A stretch of DNA of 56,948 bases from a virus: positions 1 to 56,948 of IMG/VR virus record IMGVR_UViG_3300037502_002662; one strand, given 5' to 3'. A program made the translations under genes and the position numbers. Below the pieces are notes generated by a model that was given only the letters and a program-made list of their open reading frames with translations, was not told where the DNA came from and did no database searches. Shown here piece after piece: positions 32,940 to 41,600 of the stretch (positions are counted from its first letter, which is position 1; each line of letters starts with the position of its first letter).

Positions 32940-33300
32940 TTGGATTTGGAGCAGCGACCACTAGTGTGATTATGTCGTTTTATATCTTTGGTCCGTTTTA
33001 TGCAGCAGGTTTTGGCTAATCATTATCGCATGTAATTCTACTATGCTTGGTCAAATTGACGCTGCATGATGCGCTATGTAGTTCAATCTAACTGATGTTG
33101 TTTTTATTGCTGCTTGATTAGGATTTACCAAAGCTTCATGAAGTATTGCATAGCTAGTTCTAATCGTTGCTTCTATGTTAACTTAGATTTAGCTGACTGC
33201 CGCTGAATTCATAAAGTGATATTGTAATATTATTTAGTTTGACTGAAGCCGCATAGGGGTATGCCTTTAGCAATTATTAGTTGAACGGCGCTGATCCAAT
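32940..33300. repeat. Non-coding array of degenerate ~20-bp repeats
   Basis: About every 33-50 bases a related sequence recurs, e.g. GGTCAAATTGACGCTGCATG (33049), TAGTTCTAATCGTTGCTTC, TAGATTTAGCTGACTGCCGC, TAGTTTGACTGAAGCCGCAT, TAGTTGAACGGCGCTGATCC (33279). Units share a TAG-TT-AAYYG-CGCTGCAT-like pattern with the copies at 31.5-31.8, 33.8, 34.0 and 35.2 kb. No gene is seen. Confidence 0.55.
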
Positions 33301-33331
33301 TTAAAATTACTTGTGTAAACTTCAACATTTT

Positions 33332-33341
33332 GTGGTATAAT
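33332..33341 (+). promoter_or_regulatory. Extended -10 promoter
   Basis: TTTGTGGTATAATATAA lies 24 bases before the next gene. A weak TTGTGT -35 lies 19 bases upstream of the -10. Confidence 0.65.
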
Positions 33342-33364
33342 ATAAATAAGAGGTTGATTTTAAA

Positions 33365-33742
33365 ATGAAAAAACTAACAGCTGCTGACAAAAATATTATA
33401 TTGGAGGTGGTTAGCAATAAATTAAACTTGATAGCATACGACGATGCTACAAAACTGAGAGATGACTTATGGCAAGAAAATTTCATCAGTTTGCTTCAGG
33501 CTAAATACAATTTACGATGTGAAACATATAGCGATGAGCTACAGCTGCTAAAAGAACATTTGATGCTGCTAGTTGAAATCTATTTGAGGAAAATTGACAA
33601 ACACCAAGAGATTAATGCATTCTTCGATATCAAAATAACAGTGAATGACGTTGAATATGAAATACCGTTAGATTGCGATGTGTATAATACGCTGGTAGAT
33701 TTTATTGATAAAAAACTTGGTATTGAAGATGATAGTGAGTAG
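33365..33742 (+). CDS. Hypothetical protein in its own transcription unit
   Basis: A 125-residue acidic protein. The N-terminal two thirds are helical, then FFDIKITVNDVEYEIPLD suggests a beta hairpin. It has its own promoter and a terminator overlapping its stop codon. It is the only rightward gene in the island. Function unknown. Confidence 0.7.
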   Translation: MKKLTAADKNIILEVVSNKLNLIAYDDATKLRDDLWQENFISLLQAKYNLRCETYSDELQLLKEHLMLLVEIYLRKIDKHQEINAFFDIKITVNDVEYEIPLDCDVYNTLVDFIDKKLGIEDDSE

Positions 33743-33768
33743 CCATTAGTGGCTACTTTCTTTTTTTA
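33739..33768 (+). terminator. Rho-independent terminator
   Basis: GTAGCCA-TTAG-TGGCTAC followed by TTTCTTTTTTT, overlapping the stop codon of the preceding gene. Confidence 0.9.
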
Positions 33769-33892
33769 CTTTTTATGCGGCAGCTGATGGTAATGCTAAA
33801 CCGTTTTATAGCAATTGCTTAGCCCAATCAAAGCTTTTATGGTGTTGCGTAGTCTTAACCAATCGACGCTGATTACAGAATATTTAAAATGT

Positions 33893-34140
33893 TTAGAATA
33901 TTCTGACAATTTTGAAGACTCGAAGTACTTAGAATATTCTGACAATTTCGAAGACTCGAAGTACTTAGAATATTCTGACAATTTCGAAGACTCGCGTTGT
34001 GTGACAATTGATTTGGCTGATCGAGGCCGCATAGCATTCATTAGGTAAATTGTCAGAATATTCTGACAATTTTGAAGACACGCATTACCAGAAAAGTGAA
34101 GGCTCGCATTACCAGAATATACATAATATTCTGAATATTC
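33893..34140. repeat. 36-bp tandem repeats and a 26-bp palindrome
   Basis: A 36-bp unit beginning TTAGAATATTCTGACAATTT occurs at 33893, 33929 and (partial) 33965. A perfect 26-base palindrome with core TTGTCAGAATATTCTGACAA is at 34047-34072, and further GAATATTCTGACAATT copies lie near 34125 and at 35.2 kb. These are probably binding sites for a dimeric protein. The minus-strand open frame across them looks like repeat translation. Confidence 0.75.
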
Positions 34141-34217
34141 TGACAATTCAAAGCCTATCTCCCCCTCGGTCTCCACGGCATATTTCCCTTAAATATGCCC
34201 CCTTTAGGGTGAAGAGG

Positions 34218-34319
34218 CTATTTCATTAACCTCTTCATTCTATTTAAACCTTTGAAGGTAGGCTCTATACTCATTTCTTTACATATCCTTAAGTACAATC
34301 TTAAAATCTTTATGTTCAT
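34218..34319 (-). CDS. Small basic protein
   Basis: A 33-residue basic peptide (MNIKILRLYLRICKEM, then LNRMKRLMK) behind CAAGGGGG on the minus strand. It follows the gene ending at 34353 and probably shares its transcript; a GAAGAGG/CCTCTTC hairpin overlaps its stop. Function unknown. Confidence 0.55.
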   Translation of the reverse strand: MNIKILRLYLRICKEMSIEPTFKGLNRMKRLMK

Positions 34320-34339
34320 TTGTTCAACCCCCTTGATTT

Positions 34340-34370
34340 GATGAGTTAAACCTTAAAGGTTTAACTCATC
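34340..34370 (-). other. 31-base palindromic stem over a stop codon
   Basis: GATGAGTTAAACC pairs with GGTTTAACTCATC around a small loop that contains the TAA stop of the gene at 34353-34868. No T-tract follows. It may limit read-through or stabilise the mRNA. Confidence 0.6.
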
Positions 34371-34868
34371 ATTATTTAAGTCTTTTAGTAGTTGTATTAC
34401 ATATTCTTTATCTAATTTTTCTTCTTGATTTTCTAGATGATTTATTAGATTATTTATTGAAGATTTTCTTACACAATATTCAGGAACTGGTTTAATCGTT
34501 TCTTTATGTTCTAGTAACATTTTTTCAATTTCACAAGCTTTATTATATTCTGTTTTATCTTCATCATATTGTGAATTACATTTTTTAGATTGAATTGATT
34601 TTATTGCTCTTAAAGTTTCTTCATAGTTTAGATTTTTAATATCTTCTTGTTCAAATTCTGTGACAAATTTTTTCCTTGGTTCAAAATAAGCTTTAACTTC
34701 TTTTAGTGCTTGTTCATATTCTAGTAGTTTTTTCATTTTTGATTCATAATCTTTTCTTGCTTTTTGTTTTTTCAATCTGCACTTTTTAGTTTGTACATTT
34801 CTTATCTCTTTTTTCACCTCTTTTACATTTTTGAATTTTTTGCTTAATTCTTGTACATTTTTTAACAT
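34353..34868 (-). CDS. Coiled-coil protein with two IQSKK motifs (paralogue of the gene at 32075)
   Basis: A 171-residue basic, helical protein behind AAGGAGGGA. Two segments share the motif of its neighbour: EIRNVQTKKC (21-30), followed by KDYESKMKKLLEYEQAL, and RAIKSIQSKKC (87-97), followed by TEYNKACEIEKMLLEHK. The pattern is I-x-x-(I/V)-Q-(S/T)-K-K-(C/S), about 13 residues, Tyr, then a helix with I/L-E. Family and function unknown. Confidence 0.7.
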   Translation of the reverse strand: MLKNVQELSKKFKNVKEVKKEIRNVQTKKCRLKKQKARKDYESKMKKLLEYEQALKEVKAYFEPRKKFVTEFEQEDIKNLNYEETLRAIKSIQSKKCNSQYDEDKTEYNKACEIEKMLLEHKETIKPVPEYCVRKSSINNLINHLENQEEKLDKEYVIQLLKDLNNDELNL

Positions 34869-34924
34869 TTGTAATCCCTCCTTATTTAATTTTTAAAAGT
34901 TTATTTATTATTTGTTCTAGTTAT

Positions 34925-34933
34925 ATTATACCA
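34925..34933 (-). promoter_or_regulatory. Leftward extended -10 promoter
   Basis: Minus-strand TTTGTGGTATAATATAA, 57 bases before the start codon, matches the promoters at 2692 and 33332. Confidence 0.65.
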
Positions 34934-34989
34934 CAAATTAATAAAAATTATAACCATTTTTTTAATTTAGGCAAAAAATTTTTGATTTA

Positions 34990-35290
34990 AAAAATTTGTT
35001 TAGAAGTTTGAATATTTAAAATATTTTTAAAATTATGAATATTATAAATATTATGAATATATATAAAATATTTTAAATATTATGAATATATAAAAAATTT
35101 TAAATATTATGAATATTATGAATATTATGAATATTTAGAATATTCTGAAAATTTAAAATATTCTGAAAATTTAAAATATTCATAATAGTCCAAAAATTAC
35201 GAAAATTTTGAATATTCTGACAACTACGCCAAGGGTTGAGGCGCACAATCATATAATAAGGAAAGCCCCAAAGCGGCGCATGATTATACT
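34990..35290. repeat. AT-rich GAATATT-type repeats and two GGCGCA-type repeats
   Basis: ATTATGAAT units recur many times between 35035 and 35130. TATTCTGAAAATTTAAAA occurs twice, and GAATATTCTGACAA once near 35210. At 35235 and 35275 two segments GGCGCACAATCAT and CGGCGCATGATTAT resemble the dispersed GC-rich family. No gene lies in 34869-35410. Confidence 0.65.
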
Positions 35291-35378
35291 AATACATAAA
35301 CCATAGTATAGGTCCAAAAGTTACACGAAATATGGACGTAGAGTCAGAATAGGCTAGAGCTATAGCAAATGACATTCT

Positions 35379-35388
35379 AACGTATAAT
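35379..35388 (+). promoter_or_regulatory. Candidate late promoter box at the terminase operon
   Basis: AACGTATAATATTTATTAGG immediately precedes the small terminase gene. The same AACGTATAAT box precedes the scaffold gene (40045). Both give very short leaders. It may be read by the phage sigma factor. Confidence 0.4.
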
Positions 35389-35410
35389 ATTTATTAGGAG
35401 GTGAAATATT

Positions 35411-36160
35411 GTGTCCAACGAAATAAGCAAATTAATTAAGTGTAAACGCTGCGGTCAAGAAAAGTTACCGCATAAAAATAATCCACACCTGTGTGTAGAA
35501 TGCGCAAAAGCAGAACAGAACCGTATAAGCTACTTTAGACAGCATAATAATAATTGGATGCAAATTGCTAAAGAAGCGGGATTAGAATTGTGGGAACGTC
35601 AACCAGGAGAAACTGATAGAGAATGGCAAGTATGGCTTGCTTATAGGGATGCTTATCCTTCTATAAAGCCTACTTACAGAAAGGTTGCAGAACAATTAGG
35701 AACAACAATAAATGTAGTTAAGAAAGTGGGACAACGCTGGAATTTTCCATTAAGATTACAAGCATGGGCAAAGCATGTAGACGAACTCACACAACGTCAG
35801 CGAGAGAAAGAAATTGTAGAAATGAACAAGAGGCACATAGAAATGGCAACGAAGCTACAAGAAAAAATACAAACAGCTATAAACAATATAAATCCACATG
35901 TGCTTGAGCCAAAGGATATAAAAAGCTTATTTCAATTATCAGCTGAGTTAGAGCGTAAAGCTAGACTAGATAAGACAGAAGTATCTCCTGTTAAAATTGG
36001 GGATAATAATCCAGAGCTTAAGAAAATTGAAACGGATGCTAACAGTCTAGGGGAGGTAATTAAAATTCTACAGGGTGCTGGATTAGTTCCTAAGAGTCCG
36101 AAAGTCGGCATCGAAACGACGCAGCGTATAGTCCTCAAGGAGGATGATGAAGAGGAATAA
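35411..36160 (+). CDS. terS: Terminase small subunit
   Basis: A 249-residue protein from GTG 35411 behind TTAGGAGGTG. The N-terminus has a zinc ribbon (CKRCGQEKLP, then CVECAKAE). A helix-turn-helix follows (PTYRKVAEQLGTTINVVKKV), then a long helical region (QREKEIVEMNKRHIEMATK). Position just upstream of HNH and the large terminase, and the HTH-coiled-coil layout, support DNA-recognition TerS. Confidence 0.8.
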   Translation: MSNEISKLIKCKRCGQEKLPHKNNPHLCVECAKAEQNRISYFRQHNNNWMQIAKEAGLELWERQPGETDREWQVWLAYRDAYPSIKPTYRKVAEQLGTTINVVKKVGQRWNFPLRLQAWAKHVDELTQRQREKEIVEMNKRHIEMATKLQEKIQTAINNINPHVLEPKDIKSLFQLSAELERKARLDKTEVSPVKIGDNNPELKKIETDANSLGEVIKILQGAGLVPKSPKVGIETTQRIVLKEDDEEE

Positions 36161-36175
36161 TAATGGGGAATACGC

Positions 36176-36646
36176 TTGCAGTCAACAAAGGCATGTCGTT
36201 TGTGTGGTGTAGAAAAGCCACTGACGCAGTTCTACAGAAATGGTAAGGATAAGTACGGTAGAACAAAGTATAGGAGTGAATGCAAGACGTGTCATAAGAT
36301 ACTTAAGAAAATAAGTAAAAAGAAACATAATAAGTTCAAGAATAATACAAGAAATCGTGGGGCTAAAGATGTGTTAACCTTTGATGAATGGAAGGAGATA
36401 TTAATACACTGGCAGGGTAGATGTGCCTATTGTGGAAAGGAGCCAAAGGGACGTGGTCAACAACTAACAAAAGAACATGTAGTACCTTTGAGCAAAGGTG
36501 GAGCATCTACAAAGAATAATATAATACTCGCCTGTATAAGTTGTAATTGTAGCAAATCTAATGAAGATTTAATAGATTGGTATCACAGACAGAAATTCTT
36601 TAATAAAGAAAGACTTAGAAAAATATTGGATTGGATAGGGAGGTGA
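36176..36646 (+). CDS. HNH endonuclease adjacent to terminase
   Basis: A 156-residue protein from TTG 36176 behind ATGGGGAA. An N-terminal zinc ribbon (CRLCGVEKPLTQFYRNGKD, then CKTC) and an HNH core: CAYCGKEPKG, LTKEHVVPLSKGG, NNIILACISCNCSK. HNH proteins next to terminase genes are needed for packaging cleavage in several phages, such as HK97. Confidence 0.9.
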   Translation: MQSTKACRLCGVEKPLTQFYRNGKDKYGRTKYRSECKTCHKILKKISKKKHNKFKNNTRNRGAKDVLTFDEWKEILIHWQGRCAYCGKEPKGRGQQLTKEHVVPLSKGGASTKNNIILACISCNCSKSNEDLIDWYHRQKFFNKERLRKILDWIGR

Positions 36647-36651
36647 CACTG

Positions 36652-38031
36652 ATGAAAGTACCGGGTATTGATTTGCTTAACTCGGATGTAGATCTCGTGG
36701 CACTACAGAAGGCTTTAACACCACGACTTACTAAGTACATTCCGTTTGATCCAACAACAAAACAAACAGCTTTCTTGATAATGAATGACGTTAGGGAGAT
36801 ATTGTATGGAGGTGCTGCAGGTGGTGGCAAGTCTGTTGCTCAGCTAATGGGAGCTCTTCAGTATGCAGATATCCCCGGGTACAATGCTATCTTGTTTAGA
36901 AAAACTTATGCTGACTTAGCAAAGCCCGGTGCGCTGTTAGATATGGCTAAGCAGTGGTTAATGCCTTTTGTAGAACGTAAGGAAGTAAAGTGGTCGGAGA
37001 AGGAAAAAAGGTTCACCTTCCAATCAGGTGCCACATTAACATTTGGGTATCTGGAGTCTGAAAATGATATGTACAACTATCAAGGAGCTGAGTATCAATA
37101 CATCGGCATGGATGAATGTACGCAGATAAACCCTAAGTGTTATAGGTATCTATTCTCAAGACTTAGAAAGCCAAAGTGGCTTAAAGTACCATTAAGATTT
37201 AGAGCCACAGCAAACCCTGGTGGTGAATTCGGAGAGTACTACTACGAAAGGTTTTTTGTAGAAGGACCAGAAAAAGGTAGAGTATTTATTCCTGCTGGTA
37301 TAGATGACAATCCGTATCTTGACTCTGAAGAGTATAAACAGTCACTTGCAGAACTAGATCCAGTTACAAGGGAGCAATTACTTAATGGTAACTGGCAAAT
37401 AAGAGAAGCTGGTGACATGTTTAATAGAGAATGGTTTACTATTGTATCGCATAATGAAATACCAAGCAATGCAATATATGTAAGATATTGGGATATGGCA
37501 TCTACAGATCCTAGTAAGCGAAAAAATAAAAAGGATAAACGTGAACCAGACTGGACTGTAGGTCTTAAAATGGCGTTTAGTCAAGGCATATATTGGATAA
37601 TAGATATTGTAATGACACAATCAACCCCAAGTCAGGTTGAGTCCTTGATAGCACGTACTGCTTCATCTGATGGGCATAATGTTGCAATAAGGATGGAGCA
37701 AGAACCGGGGTCTTCTGGAGATATTACAATAGACCATTATGCAAGAAATGTGCTTGTAGGTTACAACTTCAAAGGCGTTAGATCTACAGGGTCCAAGATT
37801 CAGAGAGCTGAACCGGCTTCTGCTGCAGCCGAGCAAGGTAGGATATTAATAAGTAATAGATGTAGGAATATTAGTGCATTTTTTGATCAGATTGAGCTGT
37901 TTCCTTATGGTGCAAAGGACGACATTGTAGATGCATTTTCAGGAGCGTTTAATTACTTTAGGGGTCCTGCAATATCTGTAGCACCGTCTGGGATAGGGAA
38001 TAAGGGTTCATATTGGAAACGAGCCTACTAA
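36652..38031 (+). CDS. terL: Terminase large subunit
   Basis: A 459-residue packaging ATPase/nuclease; ATG 36652 lies behind GATAGGGAGGTGA. Walker A is YGGAAGGGKS (52-61), Walker B YIGMDEC, and motif III ATANPGG. The RNase H-like nuclease has RYWDMASTD and a final DDIVDAFSGAF. It translocates DNA into proheads and cuts concatemers. Confidence 0.95.
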   Translation: MKVPGIDLLNSDVDLVALQKALTPRLTKYIPFDPTTKQTAFLIMNDVREILYGGAAGGGKSVAQLMGALQYADIPGYNAILFRKTYADLAKPGALLDMAKQWLMPFVERKEVKWSEKEKRFTFQSGATLTFGYLESENDMYNYQGAEYQYIGMDECTQINPKCYRYLFSRLRKPKWLKVPLRFRATANPGGEFGEYYYERFFVEGPEKGRVFIPAGIDDNPYLDSEEYKQSLAELDPVTREQLLNGNWQIREAGDMFNREWFTIVSHNEIPSNAIYVRYWDMASTDPSKRKNKKDKREPDWTVGLKMAFSQGIYWIIDIVMTQSTPSQVESLIARTASSDGHNVAIRMEQEPGSSGDITIDHYARNVLVGYNFKGVRSTGSKIQRAEPASAAAEQGRILISNRCRNISAFFDQIELFPYGAKDDIVDAFSGAFNYFRGPAISVAPSGIGNKGSYWKRAY

Positions 38032-38046
38032 TAGGAGGTGAAACAT

Positions 38047-39417
38047 TTGAGTAATGAACGTGTACCAAGAAACATAACTAGGTCTATAGGTCAAACAGGC
38101 TTAGAAAGACAAAGTGGATATGTCCACGAAGAATTTATATCTGACCTACGTTGGCCTAGAGCAGGTAAAGTGTATAAAGAAATGTCTAGTAATGACCCAG
38201 TAATTGGGGCGATATTATACTTAGCTGAGATGCTCATACGTAAGATTGATTGGACTGTAGAACCTGTATCAGATAAAGCTGAAGATGAAGAAGCAGCACA
38301 ATTTCTAGAGTCTTGTATGCATGATATGAGTATGTCATGGCATGATACGATAACTGAAGTATTATCAATGTTAACCTATGGTTTTAGTTTTCATGAAATT
38401 ATCTACAAAGTACGTAGAGGACCTAATGAAAAGAGTAGTAAATATAGAAGCAAATATTCAGATGGTAGAATAGGCTGGCGTAAAATAGCAATACGAAGCC
38501 AAGACTCTTTATATGCATGGGAATTTGATGACGATGGTGATGTTAAAGCATTTATACAAATGCCAGCACCAACTTATAAAATAATTAGAATACCACTTTC
38601 TAAGGGGTTACTATTTAGAACAAGGATAAATAGGGATAATCCAGAAGGTAGGTCACTATTAAGAAATGCGTATAGGCCATGGTATTTTAAAAAGCGTATT
38701 GAGGAAATTGAAGGTATAGGTATTGAAAGAGATTTAGCAGGTCTACCTACATTAACGGCACCTGAGGGACTTAATCTGTGGGATAATACTAACCCTGAAA
38801 TGGTTAAGTTAAGACGAGAAGCAGAAGATTTAATAAAAAGTGTTCGTAGAGATAGCAATGAAGGTATACTACTTCCGCATGGTTGGGAAATTCAATTATT
38901 GTCGACCGGATCTTCTAGACAGTTTGATACAAATTCTATAATAAATAGGTATGATAATAGAATTGCAATTACGATGTTATCAGATCTAGTGTTAATAGGT
39001 GGCGATAAAACAGGTTCATTTGCATTAGCTGATACGAAAAAATCTATGCTAGCTGCAGCATTAGAAGCACAAGTCCATAACATTGCTGATGTGTTTAATA
39101 AGTATGCTGTACCAAAGTTATTTGATTATAACGTATTCCCAGGCATTACCGATTATCCGCGTATAGTACCGGGTGAGGTAGAAACGCCTAGTCTCAAGGA
39201 AATTGCTTTATTACTTAGAGCAATGGGCTTAGATATATCTAAAGATTTAAAACTTATGAATTATTTAAGAAAAATAGCTAGTATGCCACAATTATCTAGA
39301 CAAGAGTTTGAAGACATATATGCTAATCAACAATACGAAGATAATAATAATGACCAATTTGATGACACTGTAGAAAACACTTTCGAACAAAATGACCTTG
39401 CTTACACAGGTCAATAA
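38047..39417 (+). CDS. Portal protein (DUF935-like)
   Basis: A 456-residue protein from TTG 38047 behind AGGAGGTGA. RSLLRNAYRPWYFKKRIEE and the GGDKTGSFALADTKKSML segment are typical of DUF935/Mu gp29-type portals. It forms the dodecameric vertex ring. It lies between terminase and protease. Confidence 0.85.
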   Translation: MSNERVPRNITRSIGQTGLERQSGYVHEEFISDLRWPRAGKVYKEMSSNDPVIGAILYLAEMLIRKIDWTVEPVSDKAEDEEAAQFLESCMHDMSMSWHDTITEVLSMLTYGFSFHEIIYKVRRGPNEKSSKYRSKYSDGRIGWRKIAIRSQDSLYAWEFDDDGDVKAFIQMPAPTYKIIRIPLSKGLLFRTRINRDNPEGRSLLRNAYRPWYFKKRIEEIEGIGIERDLAGLPTLTAPEGLNLWDNTNPEMVKLRREAEDLIKSVRRDSNEGILLPHGWEIQLLSTGSSRQFDTNSIINRYDNRIAITMLSDLVLIGGDKTGSFALADTKKSMLAAALEAQVHNIADVFNKYAVPKLFDYNVFPGITDYPRIVPGEVETPSLKEIALLLRAMGLDISKDLKLMNYLRKIASMPQLSRQEFEDIYANQQYEDNNNDQFDDTVENTFEQNDLAYTGQ

Positions 39418-39435
39418 TAGAAAGGGGATGTATAA

Positions 39436-40017
39436 ATGGGTATAAAATATTTTAATGATATTAGTGAACTTCCTGAAAAAGTACGGAATAAGTTATCAGA
39501 ACAAGCACAACAGGTATTTTTAGAAGCATATAATAGGTATATTACTATGTATATTGAAGATGTAGCTTTTGAGTATGCTTGGCAAGAAGCTACTGAAAAT
39601 GATTTATTCGATATACTTAAAGCTAAGGAGGATAGTGTAGTTATTACTAAGTCAAATGAAGATCAACAACTTGTGTTTGGATGGGCTAGCATCTCTATAA
39701 ATAAAGATGGGTCGTTACCATTAGATTGGGATGATGATGTAATACCTCCTACAGAACTTGAGAAAGCAGCATATAATTTTGTTTTAAAGTATAGAGGTAC
39801 AGGTGAAATGCATAAAAGTGAGACTGTAGGTCAGCTAGTAGAGTCGGTAATATTTACAAAAGATAAAATAGAAGCCATGGGCTTACCTGAAGGATCAGTG
39901 CCTATAGGCTGGTGGGTAGGCTTTCATATACCTGATAAAGATGTATTTAATAAAATAAAAGATGGGACTTACAAAATGTTTTCAATACAAGGTAAGTCTA
40001 CCAGAGTAAAATTGTAA
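39436..40017 (+). CDS. ChaB domain fused to XkdF-type prohead protease
   Basis: A 193-residue protein. Residues 1-55 match ChaB (ISELPEKVRNKLSEQAQQVF, then AFEYAWQEA). The rest matches the XkdF/Peptidase_S78_2 type: LVFGWASIS, YRGTGEMHKS with the likely catalytic His, VESVIFTKDK and GTYKMFSIQG. Probably a head maturation protease. It sits between portal and scaffold. Confidence 0.75.
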   Translation: MGIKYFNDISELPEKVRNKLSEQAQQVFLEAYNRYITMYIEDVAFEYAWQEATENDLFDILKAKEDSVVITKSNEDQQLVFGWASISINKDGSLPLDWDDDVIPPTELEKAAYNFVLKYRGTGEMHKSETVGQLVESVIFTKDKIEAMGLPEGSVPIGWWVGFHIPDKDVFNKIKDGTYKMFSIQGKSTRVKL

Positions 40018-40044
40018 ATGTTGAGTTATAACGCAGTAATATCC

Positions 40045-40054
40045 AACGTATAAT
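40045..40054 (+). promoter_or_regulatory. Candidate late promoter box before the scaffold gene
   Basis: AACGTATAATAAAAATAGG shares the AACGTATAAT box with 35379-35388, in the 57-base gap after the protease. Confidence 0.35.
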
Positions 40055-40074
40055 AAAAATAGGAGGTGTGCTAA

Positions 40075-40839
40075 TTGCCTAATGCGTTACTTAATTTAGA
40101 TATAGACAGAGTTGACCTTGTTGACGAAGGTGCAAACTCTGCTGCATTTATAAAATTATATAAAAGAAAGGAGCGAGTAAAGGGTATGGATTTAAAAGAT
40201 GTTTTAGCTAAAATTAAACCAGAGCATGCTGAAGTTATAGAGTCTGCTTTGGAGAAAGCTAAGAATGAAGTACCAGAAGATGTTGAAAAGAAAGTTAAAG
40301 ATTTAAAAGCTAAATTAGAAAAGGCAAACAAAGAATTGAAGGAAGCAACTGAAAGACTTGAAAAGAGTAAAGAACTTAAGAAAGATGACAACTTAGAAGA
40401 AATTGTTAAGTCCTTAGACGGACCAATTAAAGAAGCTTTTGAAAAGTTACAAGCACAAAAGAAAGCTGCTGAAGAAATAGCAAAACAGCTACAAGAACAA
40501 AAAGAAAAAGAAGCTGCTTTAGCTAAAGCTAAGGAACTTAAGAATTTACCTATGGAAACAGAAAAATTAGCCGGTATAATCAAGAATGTATCTCCAGAGG
40601 TATTTGAATTATTAAAAGCAGCAAACGAAGCTATTGAGAAAAATGTGTTGGGCACAGTAGGTGACAATGGCGATAATACGATTAATAATTCTGCTGGTGA
40701 TGATGCTTGGGCTAAAATTGAGAAGAAGGCTAAAAAGCTTGCTAAGGAAGAAAGTATTTCCATGGAAAAGGCGATAGCTAAAATTATTGATGAAGAACCT
40801 GAATTATACGAAGAGTACCTAGAAGGAGGTAGGGAATAA
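40075..40839 (+). CDS. Scaffolding protein
   Basis: A 254-residue protein from TTG 40075 behind ATAGGAGGTG. The N-terminus (IDRVDLVDEGANSAAFIKLY) is the segment found at XkdF/scaffold junctions. The rest is a long Lys/Glu/Ala coiled coil. It guides capsid assembly and would be removed by the upstream protease. Confidence 0.75.
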   Translation: MPNALLNLDIDRVDLVDEGANSAAFIKLYKRKERVKGMDLKDVLAKIKPEHAEVIESALEKAKNEVPEDVEKKVKDLKAKLEKANKELKEATERLEKSKELKKDDNLEEIVKSLDGPIKEAFEKLQAQKKAAEEIAKQLQEQKEKEAALAKAKELKNLPMETEKLAGIIKNVSPEVFELLKAANEAIEKNVLGTVGDNGDNTINNSAGDDAWAKIEKKAKKLAKEESISMEKAIAKIIDEEPELYEEYLEGGRE

Positions 40840-41570
40840 TGGCAGCTTATGAAATCCCTGGTCTACAGTTTAGTGCCGAAGCAGGTGGCGCAATAGCGAT
40901 AAGACGTTTTGTTAAATTTGACGCAAATGAAAATGTAGTACAAGCTGGTGCTGGTGAAGCAGCATTAGGCGTATCAATGAATGATGCTGACACAGGTGAG
41001 GTTGTAGATATATCTGATGGTATAGTTATAGTTGAAGCTGGAGGACCAATCAATCCTAATGATGCTGTAGAGTGTGATGCAAACGGTAGAGCTATTGTTA
41101 GATCAACAGGTATTACAATTGGTGTTGCTTTAACAGGTGCTGCGGCTGCTGGCGAGTTAGTAACAATAAAAACTCCTGCAGTAGTTACATTGGCAAATTT
41201 TTTCACTATTAATTACCAAGTTGAAGACTTAAATGCCGATGCAGATATTGCTAATAGGCCTATATTTGTAGTACCAACAGGTAAAAAGTTTACTATTACA
41301 GATGTTCAAATTATTTCACAAGGTGCGCCAACAGGAATTGATGATGCTAATACCTGTGTTGTAGCTCTTGAAAATGGTGGCGTATCAATTGTAAGTAAAA
41401 CTTATAATTCTACTAATGTTTTTCCAAATGAAACAGCGGATTCATTAGGAACTATTTCTAATGCAGAGCTATCTGCTGGGGATATCTTAGATTTATCTGT
41501 AACTAATGGAACAGCTGCAGATACTCCTGCATTTATAGTACAAATTATAGGCACATTACAAAATGCTTAA
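40839..41570 (+). CDS. Head decoration/stabilisation protein (DUF2190-like N-terminus)
   Basis: A 243-residue protein overlapping the scaffold stop by one base. The N-terminal 115 residues (GGAIAIRRFVKFDANENVVQ, ALGVSMNDADTGEVVDI) match the DUF2190-type decoration pattern. The C-terminal half is beta-rich. It precedes the capsid gene. Confidence 0.65.
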   Translation: MAAYEIPGLQFSAEAGGAIAIRRFVKFDANENVVQAGAGEAALGVSMNDADTGEVVDISDGIVIVEAGGPINPNDAVECDANGRAIVRSTGITIGVALTGAAAAGELVTIKTPAVVTLANFFTINYQVEDLNADADIANRPIFVVPTGKKFTITDVQIISQGAPTGIDDANTCVVALENGGVSIVSKTYNSTNVFPNETADSLGTISNAELSAGDILDLSVTNGTAADTPAFIVQIIGTLQNA

Positions 41571-41600
41571 TAAAAATTAATGAAAGGAGAGGAATGATTA

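Noticed and set aside
32940-33300. Possible CRISPR-like regular spacing of repeats
   Set aside because: Repeats are strongly degenerate and spacing varies from about 33 to 50 bases; no leader or cas genes. Kept only as a repeat family.
33893-33994. Possible CRISPR array
   Set aside because: The 36-bp units are directly tandem with no spacers, and no cas gene is present.
33796-34176. 126-residue minus-strand open frame with SSKLSEYSKYF repeats
   Set aside because: It is a translation of the 36-bp DNA repeats and of two GC-rich repeat copies, and has no ribosome binding site. The repeat structure explains it.
40071-40763. 230-residue minus-strand frame rich in Ser and Leu
   Set aside because: It is the antisense shadow of the Lys/Glu-rich scaffold gene; no ribosome site.
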